Of a stretch of DNA of 64,000 nt, positions 1 to 7,258 are shown one piece after another (within the stretch, counting starts at the first letter, position 1; every line of letters starts with the position of its first letter). Source of the DNA: a virus; IMG/VR virus record IMGVR_UViG_3300035670_000149, positions 1 through 64,000 of that record; one strand, given 5' to 3'. Below the pieces are notes generated by a model, which saw only the letters and a list, made by a program, of their open reading frames with translations, was not told the DNA's origin and searched no databases. The translations under genes and the position numbers were made by a program.

Positions 1-63
1 CTGACCAATGCTATGCTGAAGCATAGCATCAAGAATACGCTGTTGGTGAGGACGAAGTTGCAT
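1..63 (-). CDS. Start of a superfamily II helicase-like gene (partial)
   Basis: Only the first 21 codons are in the window; the gene continues beyond base 1. The N-terminus begins MQLRPHQQRILDAM, which resembles the Q-motif-like start (R-P-H-Q near an aromatic or leucine-rich helix) of phage superfamily II helicases such as UvsW. No Walker motifs can be seen, so the family is inferred. It lies 23 bp downstream of the -10 box at 86-91 and is the first gene of that transcript. Confidence 0.45.
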   Translation of the reverse strand, partial: MQLRPHQQRILDAMLQHSIGQ

Positions 64-85
64 GAATTGAATTGATTGTCTCTTT

Positions 86-114
86 ACAATAGCATCAAAA
101 AAGGGGTCTGTCAA
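86..114 (-). promoter_or_regulatory. Sigma-70-type promoter with the -35 box in a terminator loop
   Basis: On the minus strand TTGACA (109-114) is followed by exactly 17 bp and then TATTGT (86-91). The -35 box is the loop of the hairpin that ends the preceding gene, and the T-run of that terminator lies in the spacer. It should drive the helicase-like gene that starts at 63. Confidence 0.7.
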
Positions 115-121
115 GACCCCT
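97..121 (-). terminator. Intrinsic terminator of the DGQHR/ParB-like gene
   Basis: Reading the minus strand, GGGGTC and GACCCC form a 6 bp stem around the loop TTGACA, followed by six T. The gene at 130-1149 ends 9 bp upstream. The loop doubles as a promoter -35 box. Confidence 0.8.
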
Positions 122-129
122 GTGCCAGT

Positions 130-1149
130 TCAGAAATTGTCTGGTCTCTTGAATCGTTTATTAACTTTTGCTGCCTCTTTGATCGTTGCATCTCCAATGC
201 AATGATTTGACTTGAGACCTTCTCTTTGGCAGAAAATCTTGTATCGGTCAAGAATACTGTGGAAGATGTATTTGTGAGCATTAGCATCAATATATCCTTT
301 ACAGAGAGTAGTTTGACTCTCCATTCTTGGCAGAACGTTGATAAGGAAATACTTGAAGTTTTCCTCTCTTCCATTCTCCAAAACATCATCAATAAACTGT
401 GCCAGTAAGCAGCAGGTCCTGAACATTGGACCAGTGACATAAGTATCAACTGCTCGTGATCCGCCAAAAGAATTGTGGAACATTTGTGCCCACATCCAGT
501 TGCCAGCTGCAAGTCTACGCTGTGATTCTGGATCTTCTGCGGGGTAATCTACGGTAAGAGCCAAATAGAATTGGTTGAAAGATTTCAATTCAATTCCATC
601 TTCTCCATCGTATCCAAAACCATCAATGTGAAGGTGATAACCAGTCAGGATTCTCTCTACCCACAGAGATGTTTGATCCTTAAATACAACACCTGCACGA
701 ATCTCATCAATCTTACTGAGTTTTTTACGTTGTGTATTCAGTGCAAAAAAGATTTCTGCTTCAATTTCTTCACACTCTTGAAGTGTTGAATCTTCATTGT
801 GCTCATAGATCATTGCAGGAAAAGATACAGAATTATCCTTAACTCCCGACAGATAGTGAAGAACTGCTTTATGCTGCCCATCAATCAACCAATCTCCACT
901 GTTATTTCCCAACCCTTCGGGACGACGTGCAACAACAGCAGGAATCAGCAACTTTAGGTCTAGTTTCTTATATTTTTTAATACAACTGGTGCTCAACATT
1001 CTCTGATACAGAGATGATACCTTTAGTTCACCGCTATTTGAATAATTTTCAAATGTGAGAGGTTTACCCTCAAATCCTGGTATCACAGACTTCATCAAAT
1101 CTTTCTTTGATGAAAGTTCTTTGATTGTTTTATAGTTAGATGTAGACAT
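130..1149 (-). CDS. DGQHR/ParB-like domain protein
   Basis: A 339-residue protein. Around residues 85-105 it has the segment DWLIDGQHKAVLHYL, which matches the conserved core of ParB/DGQHR-type domains found in DNA-binding and DNA-modification proteins (ParB, DndB). Residues 135-150 continue with FFALNTQRKKLSKIDEI, also seen in DGQHR proteins, where N-T-Q-R-K follows the core. The role in phage is unknown; DNA binding or a nuclease-like function is inferred. It has its own perfect-consensus promoter at 1198-1226 and ends at a terminator, so it is monocistronic. Confidence 0.6.
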   Translation of the reverse strand: MSTSNYKTIKELSSKKDLMKSVIPGFEGKPLTFENYSNSGELKVSSLYQRMLSTSCIKKYKKLDLKLLIPAVVARRPEGLGNNSGDWLIDGQHKAVLHYLSGVKDNSVSFPAMIYEHNEDSTLQECEEIEAEIFFALNTQRKKLSKIDEIRAGVVFKDQTSLWVERILTGYHLHIDGFGYDGEDGIELKSFNQFYLALTVDYPAEDPESQRRLAAGNWMWAQMFHNSFGGSRAVDTYVTGPMFRTCCLLAQFIDDVLENGREENFKYFLINVLPRMESQTTLCKGYIDANAHKYIFHSILDRYKIFCQREGLKSNHCIGDATIKEAAKVNKRFKRPDNF

Positions 1150-1197
1150 AGTTTTGTTTAAGTTAGTTTATTGCCACTCATTGTGTGGCATGTTTAA

Positions 1198-1226
1198 ATT
1201 ATAACAGATGAAAGTTTATCTGTCAA
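1198..1226 (-). promoter_or_regulatory. Perfect consensus promoter for the DGQHR/ParB-like gene
   Basis: TTGACA (1221-1226), 17 bp, TATAAT (1198-1203) on the minus strand. The spacer holds an inverted repeat (ACAGAT and ATCTGT) that overlaps both boxes and could be an operator or a simple structural element. The start codon is at 1149. Confidence 0.8.
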
Positions 1227-1233
1227 TACTTTT

Positions 1234-1428
1234 TCATTTACCCTTCAGTAAATTGTGATAGTATTTTACCTCGGGGTTGTCATAATCAGCACATCTGGGA
1301 TAAAACACACCATCAACGTAACAAGACTTTTCTGGTTCTCGGTAAATTGGTTTGGGAGGAATATCTCTAGTGCAGAGATATGCACCATCTAGGCACAGCT
1401 GCAAAAATATCAATGCTGCCTCAATCAT
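1234..1428 (-). CDS. Small hypothetical protein after the methyltransferase
   Basis: 64 residues with a short hydrophobic N-terminus (IEAALIFLQLCLDGAYLC) and five cysteines. Its ATG overlaps the stop of the methyltransferase gene (ATGA), so it is translationally coupled to the nuclease-methyltransferase pair. No family recognised. The N-terminus could be a weak signal peptide or a membrane-associated helix. Confidence 0.55.
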   Translation of the reverse strand: MIEAALIFLQLCLDGAYLCTRDIPPKPIYREPEKSCYVDGVFYPRCADYDNPEVKYYHNLLKGK

Positions 1429-2180
1429 AGACCCAAAGGATTTTCCAATCGGATTCTTTCTTGCAGTTTAGCATAGTATTCTGCATCAAGTTCTGTGCCT
1501 GTGTATTTTCTATCACACCGCATTGCTGCTACAGCAGTAGATCCAGAACCCATAAAGCAATCCAGCACAGTATCACCAGGGTGAGTGTATGCACGAATGA
1601 GTCTTTCCAAAACCTCAAGATTTTTGGTAGTCGGATGCCACCCAATGTAATCTTTTGACGTTGTGTGATTGTTCTTCTCCCAAATACAGGTAGGAATTGT
1701 ACCTTGTTCATAATCTTTCCCAGTGCGGAGGTTCTTTTTGACCTTCCTTTCCACTCGTACATCACCATCGTTGAAGAGGAATGTTTCGCCTTTTGACCAA
1801 CAGAAAGCATACTCATGTTTGCGGGCAAAGTTAGTCTTAGCACGTCCACCCCAGTTATAACTCCAGATGATCTCATTCTGAGCACACATGCCAGCATAAG
1901 AATCCACCAGTAGTTTATATCTAAGAAACGTGCTGGTCTTCAGTGTGCCCCATACAATCAACATACGGTTGGGTTTGAGAACACGGACACATTCAGCAGT
2001 CCATTGATCACACCATCCTAGGTAATCGCCTTCACAATCCCATTGAGAATCCCACCCCTTTCCACCATCAAATCCAATGAAATAAGGTGGATCAGTAAGC
2101 ACCAGATCCACGCTATTATCATCAATCTGTTTGAGGTATTCCAGACAATCAACGTTCTGAATCATACTTGTGTCATCCAT
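1425..2180 (-). CDS. DNA methyltransferase (N6-adenine or N4-cytosine type)
   Basis: 251 residues with the catalytic motif DPPY near residue 31 and the AdoMet-binding motif DCFMGSGSTAVAA near residue 208. The order catalytic motif before AdoMet motif is that of beta-class amino-methyltransferases. The target-recognition part would lie between them (residues about 60-180), where NNHTTSKDYIGWHPTTKNLEVLERLI is a typical group motif. The start at 2180 overlaps the end of the nuclease-like gene by 19 bp; a second ATG six codons in is possible. Known role of the family: methylates DNA at a short site, here either to protect phage DNA or to act with the adjacent nuclease-like protein. Confidence 0.9.
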   Translation of the reverse strand: MDDTSMIQNVDCLEYLKQIDDNSVDLVLTDPPYFIGFDGGKGWDSQWDCEGDYLGWCDQWTAECVRVLKPNRMLIVWGTLKTSTFLRYKLLVDSYAGMCAQNEIIWSYNWGGRAKTNFARKHEYAFCWSKGETFLFNDGDVRVERKVKKNLRTGKDYEQGTIPTCIWEKNNHTTSKDYIGWHPTTKNLEVLERLIRAYTHPGDTVLDCFMGSGSTAVAAMRCDRKYTGTELDAEYYAKLQERIRLENPLGL

Positions 2181-2668
2181 GTAAAATCGGAGGGGAAACC
2201 ATCAAGAAAGAACGTGCCAGAATTAACACGCTTGCCGCCATGTTGATTGTAGATCCAATTACCTTTTTCATCCTGAACTTCTACAGCAGAGCGTACAGTT
2301 TCTTTGTCTGCCTCATAGATTTCCAAACGATCAGGATAAAATGCCAGGAAAACTACATCATCATAGTCTTGATCGGGGCGGATTTGTTGCCAACGAAAGT
2401 GAGTGCCATCGCCCCACAAGAATGAACCTTTAATTTCTTTCTTGCGACCAGCAGCAATACGATCGTGGTCAGAGTTCTCTGCTTTTTCTACAAGAACACC
2501 CTTAGATTCCATGTATTCTTGATAGACACGCTCAAAGTATTTGCCTTTCTTCTTAGAAGAGAGGTCTTTGAGGGTTTTGAAGGGAGAATCAGCATACGGA
2601 TCTTTGCTTTGCTCTTTAGCAATCTCAGCAAAGACTTTAGTAGAATTGAAGTCGTTAGCGTTGAGCAT
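2162..2668 (-). CDS. Restriction-endonuclease-like protein (PD-(D/E)XK type)
   Basis: 168 residues. The central part has GKYFERVY, then SDHDRI, then KKEIKGSFLWG: an acidic helix, an aspartate, and an E-x-K on a strand, the arrangement of PD-(D/E)XK nucleases. It continues WQQIRPDQDYDDVVFLAF, a pattern common in type II restriction enzymes. The gene overlaps the DNA methyltransferase gene by 19 bp on the same strand. From this I infer a type II-like restriction enzyme with its cognate methylase; it could instead be a phage nuclease protected by phage-DNA methylation. No database match was possible here. Confidence 0.6.
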   Translation of the reverse strand: MLNANDFNSTKVFAEIAKEQSKDPYADSPFKTLKDLSSKKKGKYFERVYQEYMESKGVLVEKAENSDHDRIAAGRKKEIKGSFLWGDGTHFRWQQIRPDQDYDDVVFLAFYPDRLEIYEADKETVRSAVEVQDEKGNWIYNQHGGKRVNSGTFFLDGFPSDFTWMTQV

Positions 2669-2678
2669 AACCTTGACT

Positions 2679-2697
2679 TGAGTACCTTGTTATTATA
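2679..2697 (-). promoter_or_regulatory. -10 promoter element of the nuclease-methyltransferase operon
   Basis: Minus-strand CTATAATAACAAGGTAC, with TATAAT at 2692-2697. The same 17 bases occur at the gp32 promoter. Here the position 17 bp upstream (terminator loop) reads CGCATC rather than TTGACA, so the promoter may need an activator or be weak. The first gene starts at 2668. Confidence 0.55.
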
Positions 2698-2703
2698 GCA
2701 CAC

Positions 2704-2728
2704 AAAAAAGGGAGGATGCGACCCTCCC
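2704..2728 (-). terminator. Intrinsic terminator at the end of the small-gene cluster
   Basis: On the minus strand GGGAGG and CCTCCC form a stem with a 7-base loop, followed by six T. It overlaps the stop of the 108-residue gene and precedes the -10 box of the next operon. Confidence 0.75.
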
Positions 2729-3054
2729 TAGTCCAGTTCTTCATCTGTCCACTCTAAGCATCGTTCCTTTACTTCTTCCCAGGAATAAGTTTTCTCTTTA
2801 CCAGTCATAACATCATCTGCTAATTGTAGCAGATACTCAAGAAACTCTTTGGAATAAACTTCATCTTCTCCAAGAGATGCCCAAAACCATTCAAGACACT
2901 CTTGCTCTGGGTTATCTTCCTTGAGCAGAGCATAGTCAGTATAGTTTGATCTCATGAGATCAGACCAAATACGAAATGCTCCACGAATACTTTGCCATCC
3001 TGTCATCCAGCAGTGACCAATCCAATAATCAAACCAGTTCAGTTTCGTTTTCAT
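2728..3054 (-). CDS. Hypothetical protein, tryptophan-rich
   Basis: 108 residues. The N-terminal third is rich in tryptophan (WFDYWIGHCWMTGWQSIRGA) and may lie on a membrane; the C-terminal half is acidic and helical. It overlaps the upstream 90-residue gene by 26 bp and is the last gene of the small-gene cluster, ending in a terminator. No family recognised. Confidence 0.7.
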   Translation of the reverse strand: MKTKLNWFDYWIGHCWMTGWQSIRGAFRIWSDLMRSNYTDYALLKEDNPEQECLEWFWASLGEDEVYSKEFLEYLLQLADDVMTGKEKTYSWEEVKERCLEWTDEELD

Positions 3055-3301
3055 CTAATTCCTCCAAATGATTCCAGTTCCAAGTTCTCTCAATGAATCC
3101 AATATCAAATCCAAATTTATATACCCAAAACATAACATTCAGTAGACTATTGTTACCAACACTAATCTGCATATAAGGCCCAGACGGATAATCGTTCCAA
3201 GAAACTGATGCCTGAAGAAGTGCCCATCGTTTATTATGTAAAATCTGAACATACCAATCATGCCCAAAGTCATAACGGTGTTTGAATGTAATTAATTTCA
3301 T
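3029..3301 (-). CDS. Hypothetical protein
   Basis: 90 residues from the ATG at 3301, chosen because it overlaps the stop of the upstream gene as ATGA. The sequence alternates aromatic and polar residues (RYDFGHDWYVQILHNKRWAL), suggesting a small beta-rich fold. Function unknown. Confidence 0.65.
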   Translation of the reverse strand: MKLITFKHRYDFGHDWYVQILHNKRWALLQASVSWNDYPSGPYMQISVGNNSLLNVMFWVYKFGFDIGFIERTWNWNHLEELDENETELV

Positions 3302-3534
3302 TTTGAACAATGTAAAAAGTACTTATATTCTGCTACTTGATGTGGAGCATACCTCACCACATCACAGTCCTTGTATTTATCAACAACCTCAAATGATGAT
3401 TCCAATGGTTTACCGCCTGTGGAAAGATTAGCAAGCACAATCATAATAACAATAAAGACAACAGAGGCGCCAACAAATACACCAAAACCACGGAGCAATT
3501 CTTTGAGAGCATACTTATCTTCAGGTGTCATCAT
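3298..3534 (-). CDS. Small single-pass membrane protein
   Basis: 78 residues from the ATG at 3534 (in-frame ATGs at 3540, 3531 and 3552 are alternatives). Residues about 15-38 (GVFVGASVVFIVIMIVLANL) are a clear membrane helix, followed by a short polar tail with two cysteines. It overlaps the genes on both sides. Function unknown; possibly acts at the host membrane. Confidence 0.65.
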   Translation of the reverse strand: MMTPEDKYALKELLRGFGVFVGASVVFIVIMIVLANLSTGGKPLESSFEVVDKYKDCDVVRYAPHQVAEYKYFLHCSK

Positions 3535-3877
3535 TATCATCCCACGGAGCACGACGGTTCATAAGTTCTTTGATTCTTTCCACCACAGCAGGATTTGGTG
3601 GTTCATTGATTCGTCGCACAAGTTCATCATATGCTTCTGCGGATACAATAATCCTTTCTGGTTCTTGTCCCAATCTCAACCTACGTTCTGGACTGATAGT
3701 TAGATTGTAAGGGTCATCATAAGGATAAATGTATTCCTGAAACCATCCAATACTCAAACTCTCCCAGAACTCACCATATCCCCATTCATCACCATCATCA
3801 TAACAGTCAAGAATATACAAGATGTTGTGGAAACCATCAAGAAAGAGTTCCCATTTAGTTGGTTCTTGAAATCTCAC
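3521..3877 (-). CDS. Hypothetical protein with an antitoxin-like C-terminus
   Basis: 118 residues. The N-terminal half is acidic and aromatic. Residues about 75-110 read IIVSAEAYDELVRRINEPPN followed by a helical tail, resembling the C-terminal toxin-binding segment of DUF1778-type antitoxins (V-S..-Y/F-..-L..-PP-P). The usual N-terminal ribbon-helix-helix is not evident and no toxin gene is next to it. The resemblance is an inference from pattern only. Overlaps the neighbours by 4 and 14 bp. Confidence 0.6.
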   Translation of the reverse strand: MRFQEPTKWELFLDGFHNILYILDCYDDGDEWGYGEFWESLSIGWFQEYIYPYDDPYNLTISPERRLRLGQEPERIIVSAEAYDELVRRINEPPNPAVVERIKELMNRRAPWDDNDDT

Positions 3878-4059
3878 AGCGTTTCATCACTCCAATAGTA
3901 TCTCAGTTTATCACCATCAGCAGAAATATTCAAGTGATATGTTTTGTTGTTTTGTGTGTAAACACCAATCCATAGAGTTCTTTCATTCATACTTTCAAGA
4001 TGAAACATTTGAATGTCTTGGAGTACAATCTCATCAGGATTTTCAGTAAATCTACTCAT
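3874..4059 (-). CDS. Small hypothetical protein
   Basis: 61 residues, with beta-strand-like pattern (ERTLWIGVYTQNNKTYHLNI). It overlaps the next gene by 4 bp and the previous gene by 8 bp, which supports it as a real coupled gene. Function unknown. Confidence 0.6.
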   Translation of the reverse strand: MSRFTENPDEIVLQDIQMFHLESMNERTLWIGVYTQNNKTYHLNISADGDKLRYYWSDETL

Positions 4060-4513
4060 TATTCTTCCTCACTCGTTCAAGAAACTCATCACTCTGTTGA
4101 TACAATCGTGCAATCAAATCCTTAATATCATCAATTGCAATCACATTATACTCCACATTCATATTCTCACAAATAAGAGCATCCACCATACATTCAAGTG
4201 TGATGGCTTGCATATGTTCTGGTGTGATTGGTGTCCCATGAGGAAGACCAGAACATTCTTCATTATAGAAGTGATTATATCGTCTCAGCACAGTATCACT
4301 TCGTTCTTTGCGTTCCCATTCTTGTTTTGCAAGTTCTCTGTTTGCTACTTCACGACGTTCTGCTTCCTCAAACATCTCATCAGGATAAGGTTCTTGGTTT
4401 CTCATAAGTTCTCTCAACCTTTGTTTACCGTATTCAGTGAGTTCATATTTCTTGGTGCGGAGATCATCAAGTTCTTCTTGTGTAAGATTGACCCAAGGCA
4501 TTTCATCGTTCAT
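4052..4513 (-). CDS. Hypothetical charged helical protein
   Basis: 153 residues from the ATG at 4513, which overlaps the preceding stop as ATGA; an ATG five codons upstream is less likely. Very rich in Glu, Arg and Lys in residues 15-80, predicted long helices (possibly coiled coil). No family recognised. Confidence 0.65.
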   Translation of the reverse strand: MNDEMPWVNLTQEELDDLRTKKYELTEYGKQRLRELMRNQEPYPDEMFEEAERREVANRELAKQEWERKERSDTVLRRYNHFYNEECSGLPHGTPITPEHMQAITLECMVDALICENMNVEYNVIAIDDIKDLIARLYQQSDEFLERVRKNNE

Positions 4514-4725
4514 TCTGGTTGGTCCCAAAGTCGTTCTCTCAACATTCTAACACACTTGTTCCAGTCATAAGAGTTCGTGTCGTGCTCATTCGGCATCCAT
4601 TCCTCAACTGCTGATACAATCTCATTACTTTGCTCAACAGAGAAACCAAGTTGATGCCTCATTACATTCCACAAGGATGCTGGACGATTGTTGAGATTGT
4701 GAAGTATTTTATCAAGGTCAGTCAT
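4510..4725 (-). CDS. Small hypothetical protein
   Basis: 71 residues, helical, with several tryptophans (LWNVMRHQLGFSVEQSNEIV). It is coupled to genes on both sides by short overlaps. Function unknown. Confidence 0.6.
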   Translation of the reverse strand: MTDLDKILHNLNNRPASLWNVMRHQLGFSVEQSNEIVSAVEEWMPNEHDTNSYDWNKCVRMLRERLWDQPE

Positions 4726-5029
4726 TCCAATATGCTCTCACATTTCTATAAGGTTCTGCTTTCACACCACCATAAGTATCAAAATAAGGCTTTGGGTCAT
4801 TAGGTTGAGCAGTATGAACTAACTTTGTAATATTAGGAGAAATAGTATTAGGAGGAGTGGGAGGAGTATAAGGAGCACTATAAAGTAGTGGAGATTTACT
4901 CAAATACTCTTCAATAATATTACAAGACCATCCATCCTCATAGAATTGCTTACCATAGAAAATCGCATCTTCCTTATTTGGAAAGGAAGCAACATAAGTG
5001 TCGTTGTGATAGAGTGAATAAACTTTCAT
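4718..5029 (-). CDS. Hypothetical protein with proline-rich middle
   Basis: 103 residues from the ATG at 5029, which overlaps the upstream stop (ATGA). The N-terminus (MKVYSLYHNDTYVASFPNKE) has a small beta-hairpin pattern followed by a helix. Residues 50-75 are proline-rich and look unfolded. Function unknown. Confidence 0.6.
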   Translation of the reverse strand: MKVYSLYHNDTYVASFPNKEDAIFYGKQFYEDGWSCNIIEEYLSKSPLLYSAPYTPPTPPNTISPNITKLVHTAQPNDPKPYFDTYGGVKAEPYRNVRAYWND

Positions 5030-5247
5030 TTTACAGTATCCACAAATACAGGAACTTCCCCACACATTTTAGTTGCCGCAGTATCATTAGCAGCATAAGA
5101 TTTCCTACATTCTAACACAATCTCATAAGTTTTGGTGAATAACTCTCTGTCCTTTTGAGTATTGTAAGTATTCAGTAGTTCCATAGAAAGGAAATAACCA
5201 GTAACGATGAGAAGTGGAATGATGAAGATAAAGATAAAGGGCTTCAT
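5026..5247 (-). CDS. Small membrane-anchored protein
   Basis: 73 residues. Residues 3-21 (PFIFIFIIPLLIVTGYFLS) form a membrane anchor or uncleaved signal. The rest is a short soluble domain with two cysteines (ECRKSY, KMCGEV) that could form a disulphide if periplasmic. Overlaps both neighbours by 4 bp. Function unknown. Confidence 0.65.
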   Translation of the reverse strand: MKPFIFIFIIPLLIVTGYFLSMELLNTYNTQKDRELFTKTYEIVLECRKSYAANDTAATKMCGEVPVFVDTVK

Positions 5248-5498
5248 TTCAGTTCTTCTTCAATCCTTTCAATCTCAAAAATTGCATTTAGAAACTCCAG
5301 ACCATACTTACCTACAACCCACGCATCTTTATCTTCAAAGAACCTATCACCTACGGTTCTCATTGAATAACATTCTTTTTCTTTATCAAAGAAAGCAATC
5401 ACATAACAAGTTTCACTATTTGTGTTTTGACGCCACTTGACGAGTTCATATTTGTTGTTGCATTTACTCCAACGGAACTCAATGTTACGAAATCTCAT
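5244..5498 (-). CDS. Small hypothetical protein
   Basis: 84 residues, beta-rich N-terminus (WSKCNNKYELVKWRQN) and helical C-terminus (ending FEIERIEEELK). Its stop overlaps the start of the membrane-anchored gene. Function unknown. Confidence 0.6.
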   Translation of the reverse strand: MRFRNIEFRWSKCNNKYELVKWRQNTNSETCYVIAFFDKEKECYSMRTVGDRFFEDKDAWVVGKYGLEFLNAIFEIERIEEELK

Positions 5499-5685
5499 TG
5501 TTCTCCAAGATAGTTTTGATTTGTTTGAGGTCTTCTATTCTTTGTTTTGTAAGATCGTATTGTTCTACATACCAATCAATATCATTGACTTCGTGATTAA
5601 GTTCTTCACGAATGTCCCATTCATAACATTGAAGATCTCCTTCTTGATCTTGTATGAAGTATTCTAATGTATCAATCAGAGACAT
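5485..5685 (-). CDS. Small hypothetical acidic helical protein
   Basis: 66 residues from the ATG at 5685 (MSLIDT); an ATG nine codons upstream would extend it further into the preceding gene. Acidic, helical throughout. Overlaps both neighbours by 14 bp. Function unknown. Confidence 0.55.
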   Translation of the reverse strand: MSLIDTLEYFIQDQEGDLQCYEWDIREELNHEVNDIDWYVEQYDLTKQRIEDLKQIKTILENNEIS

Positions 5686-5857
5686 GTTGATCCTCAAAAT
5701 CAAACCATTCATACAGGGAATTCATTGCACCCTCAACCACACAATCAACCACAGCATCTTGGTGCGGGTTTTCTACATGTTTGTGAGCACGATTGTATCC
5801 GTAACGGACACCTTCTTCAAGTGCCATTTCTAATACTTTACGAAAGTTGGGTTTCAT
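5672..5857 (-). CDS. Small hypothetical protein
   Basis: 61 residues with the helical segment DCVVEGAMNSLYEWFDFE. Start overlaps the stop of the upstream 58-residue gene as ATGA, which fixes the start. Function unknown. Confidence 0.6.
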   Translation of the reverse strand: MKPNFRKVLEMALEEGVRYGYNRAHKHVENPHQDAVVDCVVEGAMNSLYEWFDFEDQHVSD

Positions 5858-6030
5858 TCTTCATCCTCTTCATAAGGGAACATTTCATCATACTCTTCAT
5901 CAGTCAGAGTGAGATACTGAACATTAGCATTTTTGTGCTCTTCAGCATACACCAACTGATAGTGAGCAAAGCTACTTTCAGAAGTGCTAGCATACTCTAT
6001 AAGTCCATCAACAATACAAAGGTAGTTCAT
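5854..6030 (-). CDS. Small acidic hypothetical protein
   Basis: 58 residues starting MNYLCIVDGLIEYAST and ending with a very acidic tail (EEYDEMFPYEEDEE). It fills the gap between two coupled genes, with ATGA overlaps at both ends (5854-5857 and 6027-6030), which is the main support. Function unknown. Confidence 0.6.
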   Translation of the reverse strand: MNYLCIVDGLIEYASTSESSFAHYQLVYAEEHKNANVQYLTLTDEEYDEMFPYEEDEE

Positions 6031-6182
6031 TCAATCACCTCCCAGTGTGCGTCAGATTTGTCACCAAAACGATTAGTTCCAGTTCTTGTGCTTACCCAGA
6101 AGAAGTATTTGCGATTTTCTGATGCCAGAAACAACTCACCACCAGTATCCTGCTCTACAATACAGACAGGATTGTTATCCAT
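6027..6182 (-). CDS. Small hypothetical protein
   Basis: 51 residues from the ATG at 6182 (MDNNPVCIVEQDTGGELF), chosen because it follows the stop of the zinc-ribbon gene by 4 bp; longer frames run back into that gene. Beta-rich pattern. Function unknown. Confidence 0.55.
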   Translation of the reverse strand: MDNNPVCIVEQDTGGELFLASENRKYFFWVSTRTGTNRFGDKSDAHWEVIE

Positions 6183-6186
6183 AGTG

Positions 6187-6462
6187 TTAGCTAGACGGTT
6201 TTTCGCTTTGCTGCTTTTGGGCTTTACGAGCACTTTTCTCATCTTCAATTTCCTTTTTAAGTTTGCGGATACCAGTGATGAAATAAGCAAAGTCTCGTGT
6301 TTCAGTGATTCGTTTGATCTCACCACATACACCACACTTTGCTTCATAAACAGAAGAGCAACCTACAGAATAAACACCATACTTTTGTCCACAATCAAAA
6401 CAAGTATTACCAGCAGTCTCAAGTTTCTTGAGTAGTGCTTTTTTTTCTTTAAGTGTCATCAT
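6187..6462 (-). CDS. Small zinc-ribbon protein
   Basis: 91 residues. Two cysteine pairs, CFDCG near residue 21 and CGVCG near residue 43, form a four-cysteine zinc ribbon, followed by a basic helix (LKKEIEDEKSARKAQKQQ). Likely binds zinc and possibly nucleic acid or a host protein. Overlaps the upstream gene by 14 bp. Exact role unknown. Confidence 0.7.
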   Translation of the reverse strand: MMTLKEKKALLKKLETAGNTCFDCGQKYGVYSVGCSSVYEAKCGVCGEIKRITETRDFAYFITGIRKLKKEIEDEKSARKAQKQQSEKPSS

Positions 6463-6841
6463 GAAGAGGTGTGTGTCTAACTTCAGTTATTTTACCATCC
6501 CGAAACAGGATGTGGCAAGAGGGCCACTTGCAATAGTGTCCATCCCACCTTGAAGGATATACTTCTACGACTTTGAAAATATAAACAGGTTTTATCTTTC
6601 CTCTCTTCCCAGTGGGAATCCACTCATAATTCAAAAATAATTTCTTTTCATCATACCTTGGATCATCTTCATTAATTGTCTCAAAGGTATGAGTTCCACC
6701 ATAATCAATCTCATACAATTGCCCAGCAGGACTAATCCAATAGTCCTTCAGGCAACAGTCAAGATCTTTAGTTTGTAGTTCTTTATTAAGATAACCAGGA
6801 CCCAAATCATATGAGGTCCTGACTGTATCAAACATTCCCAT
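6449..6841 (-). CDS. Conserved phage protein of the GMFDTV type
   Basis: 130 residues beginning MGMFDTVRTSYDLGPGYLNK and continuing QTKDLDCCLKDYWISPAGQL. This start and the following QTKD-L-x-C pattern recur in small phage proteins of unknown function. It overlaps the preceding 52-residue gene by 14 bp. No catalytic motif is visible. Confidence 0.7.
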   Translation of the reverse strand: MGMFDTVRTSYDLGPGYLNKELQTKDLDCCLKDYWISPAGQLYEIDYGGTHTFETINEDDPRYDEKKLFLNYEWIPTGKRGKIKPVYIFKVVEVYPSRWDGHYCKWPSCHILFRDGKITEVRHTPLHDDT

Positions 6842-6986
6842 GATTCTTTAGAACCTCATTACAGCGTTCCATAATCGCATTAGTAAAGTCTTCTTCTGTC
6901 CATGTGTTGAAAACACTTTCAACAGGATCATTCGGGTCCCAGGAGATAGTGAACGACCCGTCCTCATTCTCTTTAACATCAATCAT
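6828..6986 (-). CDS. Small conserved acidic protein
   Basis: 52 residues beginning MIDVKENEDGSFTISWDPND, with WTEEDFTNAIMERC in the C-terminal half. The start overlaps the stop of the upstream gene as ATGA and the end overlaps the next gene. The codon pattern and tight packing support it. Function unknown. Confidence 0.65.
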   Translation of the reverse strand: MIDVKENEDGSFTISWDPNDPVESVFNTWTEEDFTNAIMERCNEVLKNHGNV

Positions 6987-7258
6987 TTGTCCCCAAGAGT
7001 AAAATCAGAAATTGGATTGTGACCATTCACAAGTGCCTGAACATCTTGTGCTTTACGCAGAAACTTTTGATGATAATCCACCCATTCTTGAATCTCTTGT
7101 TTGAGTTCAATAAAGAATTGTACCGCTGTAGTATCCTCATCCGTCAAATAATCGCCAATCACATCACCAAGGCGATCACGACGTTGCTTTTCGTAAGTTT
7201 CCATGTGCCATTTATTGAGTAAAGAATCTGAAGGATCAGAGGTTTTTAACATTTCCAT
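6983..7258 (-). CDS. Hypothetical protein, first gene of the small-gene operon
   Basis: 91 residues from the ATG at 7258 (MEMLKTSDPSDSLLNKWHME). The longer start at 7270 would fall at or before the transcription start expected from the -10 box at 7275-7280, so the shorter start is preferred. Helical (AVQFFIELKQEIQEWVDYHQ). Function unknown. Confidence 0.65.
   Translation of the reverse strand: MEMLKTSDPSDSLLNKWHMETYEKQRRDRLGDVIGDYLTDEDTTAVQFFIELKQEIQEWVDYHQKFLRKAQDVQALVNGHNPISDFTLGDK

Noticed and set aside
4013-6435. Long plus-strand frames (about 185 and 236 residues) opposite the small-gene cluster
   Set aside because: They run antisense to a series of tightly coupled minus-strand genes, have Ser/Phe/Ile-rich translations with no motifs, and no ribosome sites or promoters.
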